Shown: positions 63,416-64,000 of the stretch, in pieces
How the letters are laid out: each line of letters starts with the position of its first letter
Position numbering within the stretch: position 1 is the stretch's first letter
Source: an uncultured Coriobacteriales bacterium
GTDB taxonomy: Bacteria; Actinomycetota; Coriobacteriia; Coriobacteriales; QAMH01
Direction of reading: 5' to 3'
DNA: 64,000 bases
Assembly (NCBI GenBank): GCA_934646835.1
Contig: CAKUES010000006.1
Coordinates: 1-64,000 of the forward strand
Program-made: the position numbers and the translations under genes
The notes under the pieces: generated by a model
What the model saw: only the letters and a program-made list of their open reading frames with translations
The model's database searches: none
What the model was told of the DNA's origin: nothing

Positions 63416-63798
63416 CTCAACGGTTTAGGTGTATGCGGTTGTCAACCTGTTTGCACTTTAGGCGCATGCTTTTGGGGTTGTCAAGAAGATTTTTTGCGTC
63501 CGATAAAAACGGGCTTTGTCCTCTGTGCTAGGGAAAAGCGCAGGTCAGACGGCAATCTTATTGCGTTGTTCTATTACTTTGCAGCGGGTGCTCGAAATTC
63601 TTTTGCCGTTTATCGCCGATGTCTTAATGCAAAAGAAACAAAATGCCTACTTGTGCGATTGGTTTTGTTGGGCGTAAGATTGCGGCCAACCTCATAGGGA
63701 ACCCGCGCCGCACAAAGCCATAGCGGCGCTGCTCCATAAAAACAGGCGGGCAGGATTGCGTAAGAGACGTAAAAGCCCAACGTGAAAGGAGCCATATC
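63416..63798. other. Divergent intergenic region between trpB2 leader and the TrpP-like gene
   Basis: It holds a minus-strand TTGACA (63445-63440) without a clear -10 partner, and plus-strand upstream sequence of the transporter gene with a GAAAGGAG ribosome binding site. No second T-box sequence or terminator was seen on the plus strand. Confidence 0.45.
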
Positions 63799-64000
63799 AT
63801 GGCAGAGAAACGTGTAGTTTCCACTCAGCAGACCTCTGGTCTCACCACCCGCGACCTCATCTTGGTCGCCGTCCTGCTTGCAGCAGGCGCTGTTCTCAAG
63901 CTCACTGTCTCGAGCTTTCTCACCTTCGCCGGAATGAAACCCAACTTCATGATCGCCATGTACTGCCTGGCCATCATCCTCGTGCGTCCCAATGTCTTCC
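63799..64000 (+). CDS. TrpP-like tryptophan transporter, N-terminal part (cut by window end)
   Basis: Sixty-seven residues are visible: a short polar start, then TTRDLILVAVLLAAGAVLKLTVSSFLTFAGMKPNFMIAMYCLAIIL. This resembles the N-terminus of Bacillus TrpP (first helix, then (G)(I/M)KP(D/N) and a second helix). TrpP is related to ECF-type substrate-binding membrane proteins. Position next to a T-box-controlled trpB2 supports tryptophan as substrate. The gene continues beyond 64000. Confidence 0.65.
   Translation, partial: MAEKRVVSTQQTSGLTTRDLILVAVLLAAGAVLKLTVSSFLTFAGMKPNFMIAMYCLAIILVRPNVF

Overview
The window reads as a chromosomal segment of a high-GC, anaerobic, Gram-positive actinobacterium, most likely a member of the Coriobacteriia (Collinsella/Olsenella/Atopobium type). 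The reasons are a Rho factor with a very long Ala/Lys/Glu-rich N-terminus, an alaS-ruvX-mltG-yqeG-aroE cluster, an NAD+-dependent DNA ligase, an indolepyruvate:ferredoxin oxidoreductase plus phenylacetate-CoA ligase for fermenting aromatic amino acids, a tryptophan-type T-box, and frequent GTG/TTG starts. This placement is inference from gene content. No rRNA, CRISPR array, prophage or transposase gene was found.

Layout. 0.2-5.9 kb: a DnaK paralogue, DegV, the ammonium pair amtB-glnK, and serine acetyltransferase. 6-16.2 kb: rpsA with a thiouridylase-like gene that has lost its catalytic cysteines, an MFS pump, a GNAT-orf-coaE-uvrB run, and groES-groEL. 16.5-26 kb: two identical tRNA-Asp genes, a divergent LysR/sodium symporter pair, recQ divergent from a solitary serine recombinase with a LexA-type box between them, an aberrant methionyl-tRNA synthetase-like protein, and a secreted CapA-like protein. 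26-33 kb: a candidate 6S RNA, tRNA-Leu with a duplicated tail, rarA, asparaginase, asnS and an AGCS symporter. 33.5-48.6 kb: housekeeping genes (alaS-ruvX-mltG-yqeG-aroE, ligA, mtaB, rsmE, a transaldolase-type aldolase, rho). 48.8-54.4 kb: a five-gene peptide/nickel-type ABC transporter whose ATPase has a histidine-rich leader. 54.7-56.8 kb: two adjacent DUF262-domain genes without a nuclease domain. 57.2-64 kb: an aromatic/tryptophan block (iorA-iorB, tRNA-Trp, paaK, T-box-controlled trpB2, and the start of a TrpP-like transporter).

The most striking non-coding signal is a family of about 60-120 bp intergenic elements (about eleven full or partial copies) that begin and end with TA. Their terminal inverted repeats resemble TAGGGAAACGCTGATTAA, and their core is a strong GGGGAGGGAC/GTCCCTCCCC hairpin. 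They look like non-autonomous MITEs. In three genes (degV, recQ, asnS) the stop codon is the TAG formed at the element boundary. In yqeG the last codons and the stop lie inside the element end. Two copies abut at a shared TA. A second kind of repeat, long perfect inverted repeats of 34-37 bp with a loop of about 30 nt (REPIN-like), brackets the DUF262 pair.

Limits: all calls come from reading sequence and recalled family motifs. No alignment, profile search or folding program was run. Start codons were chosen by ribosome-binding-site position and family length.
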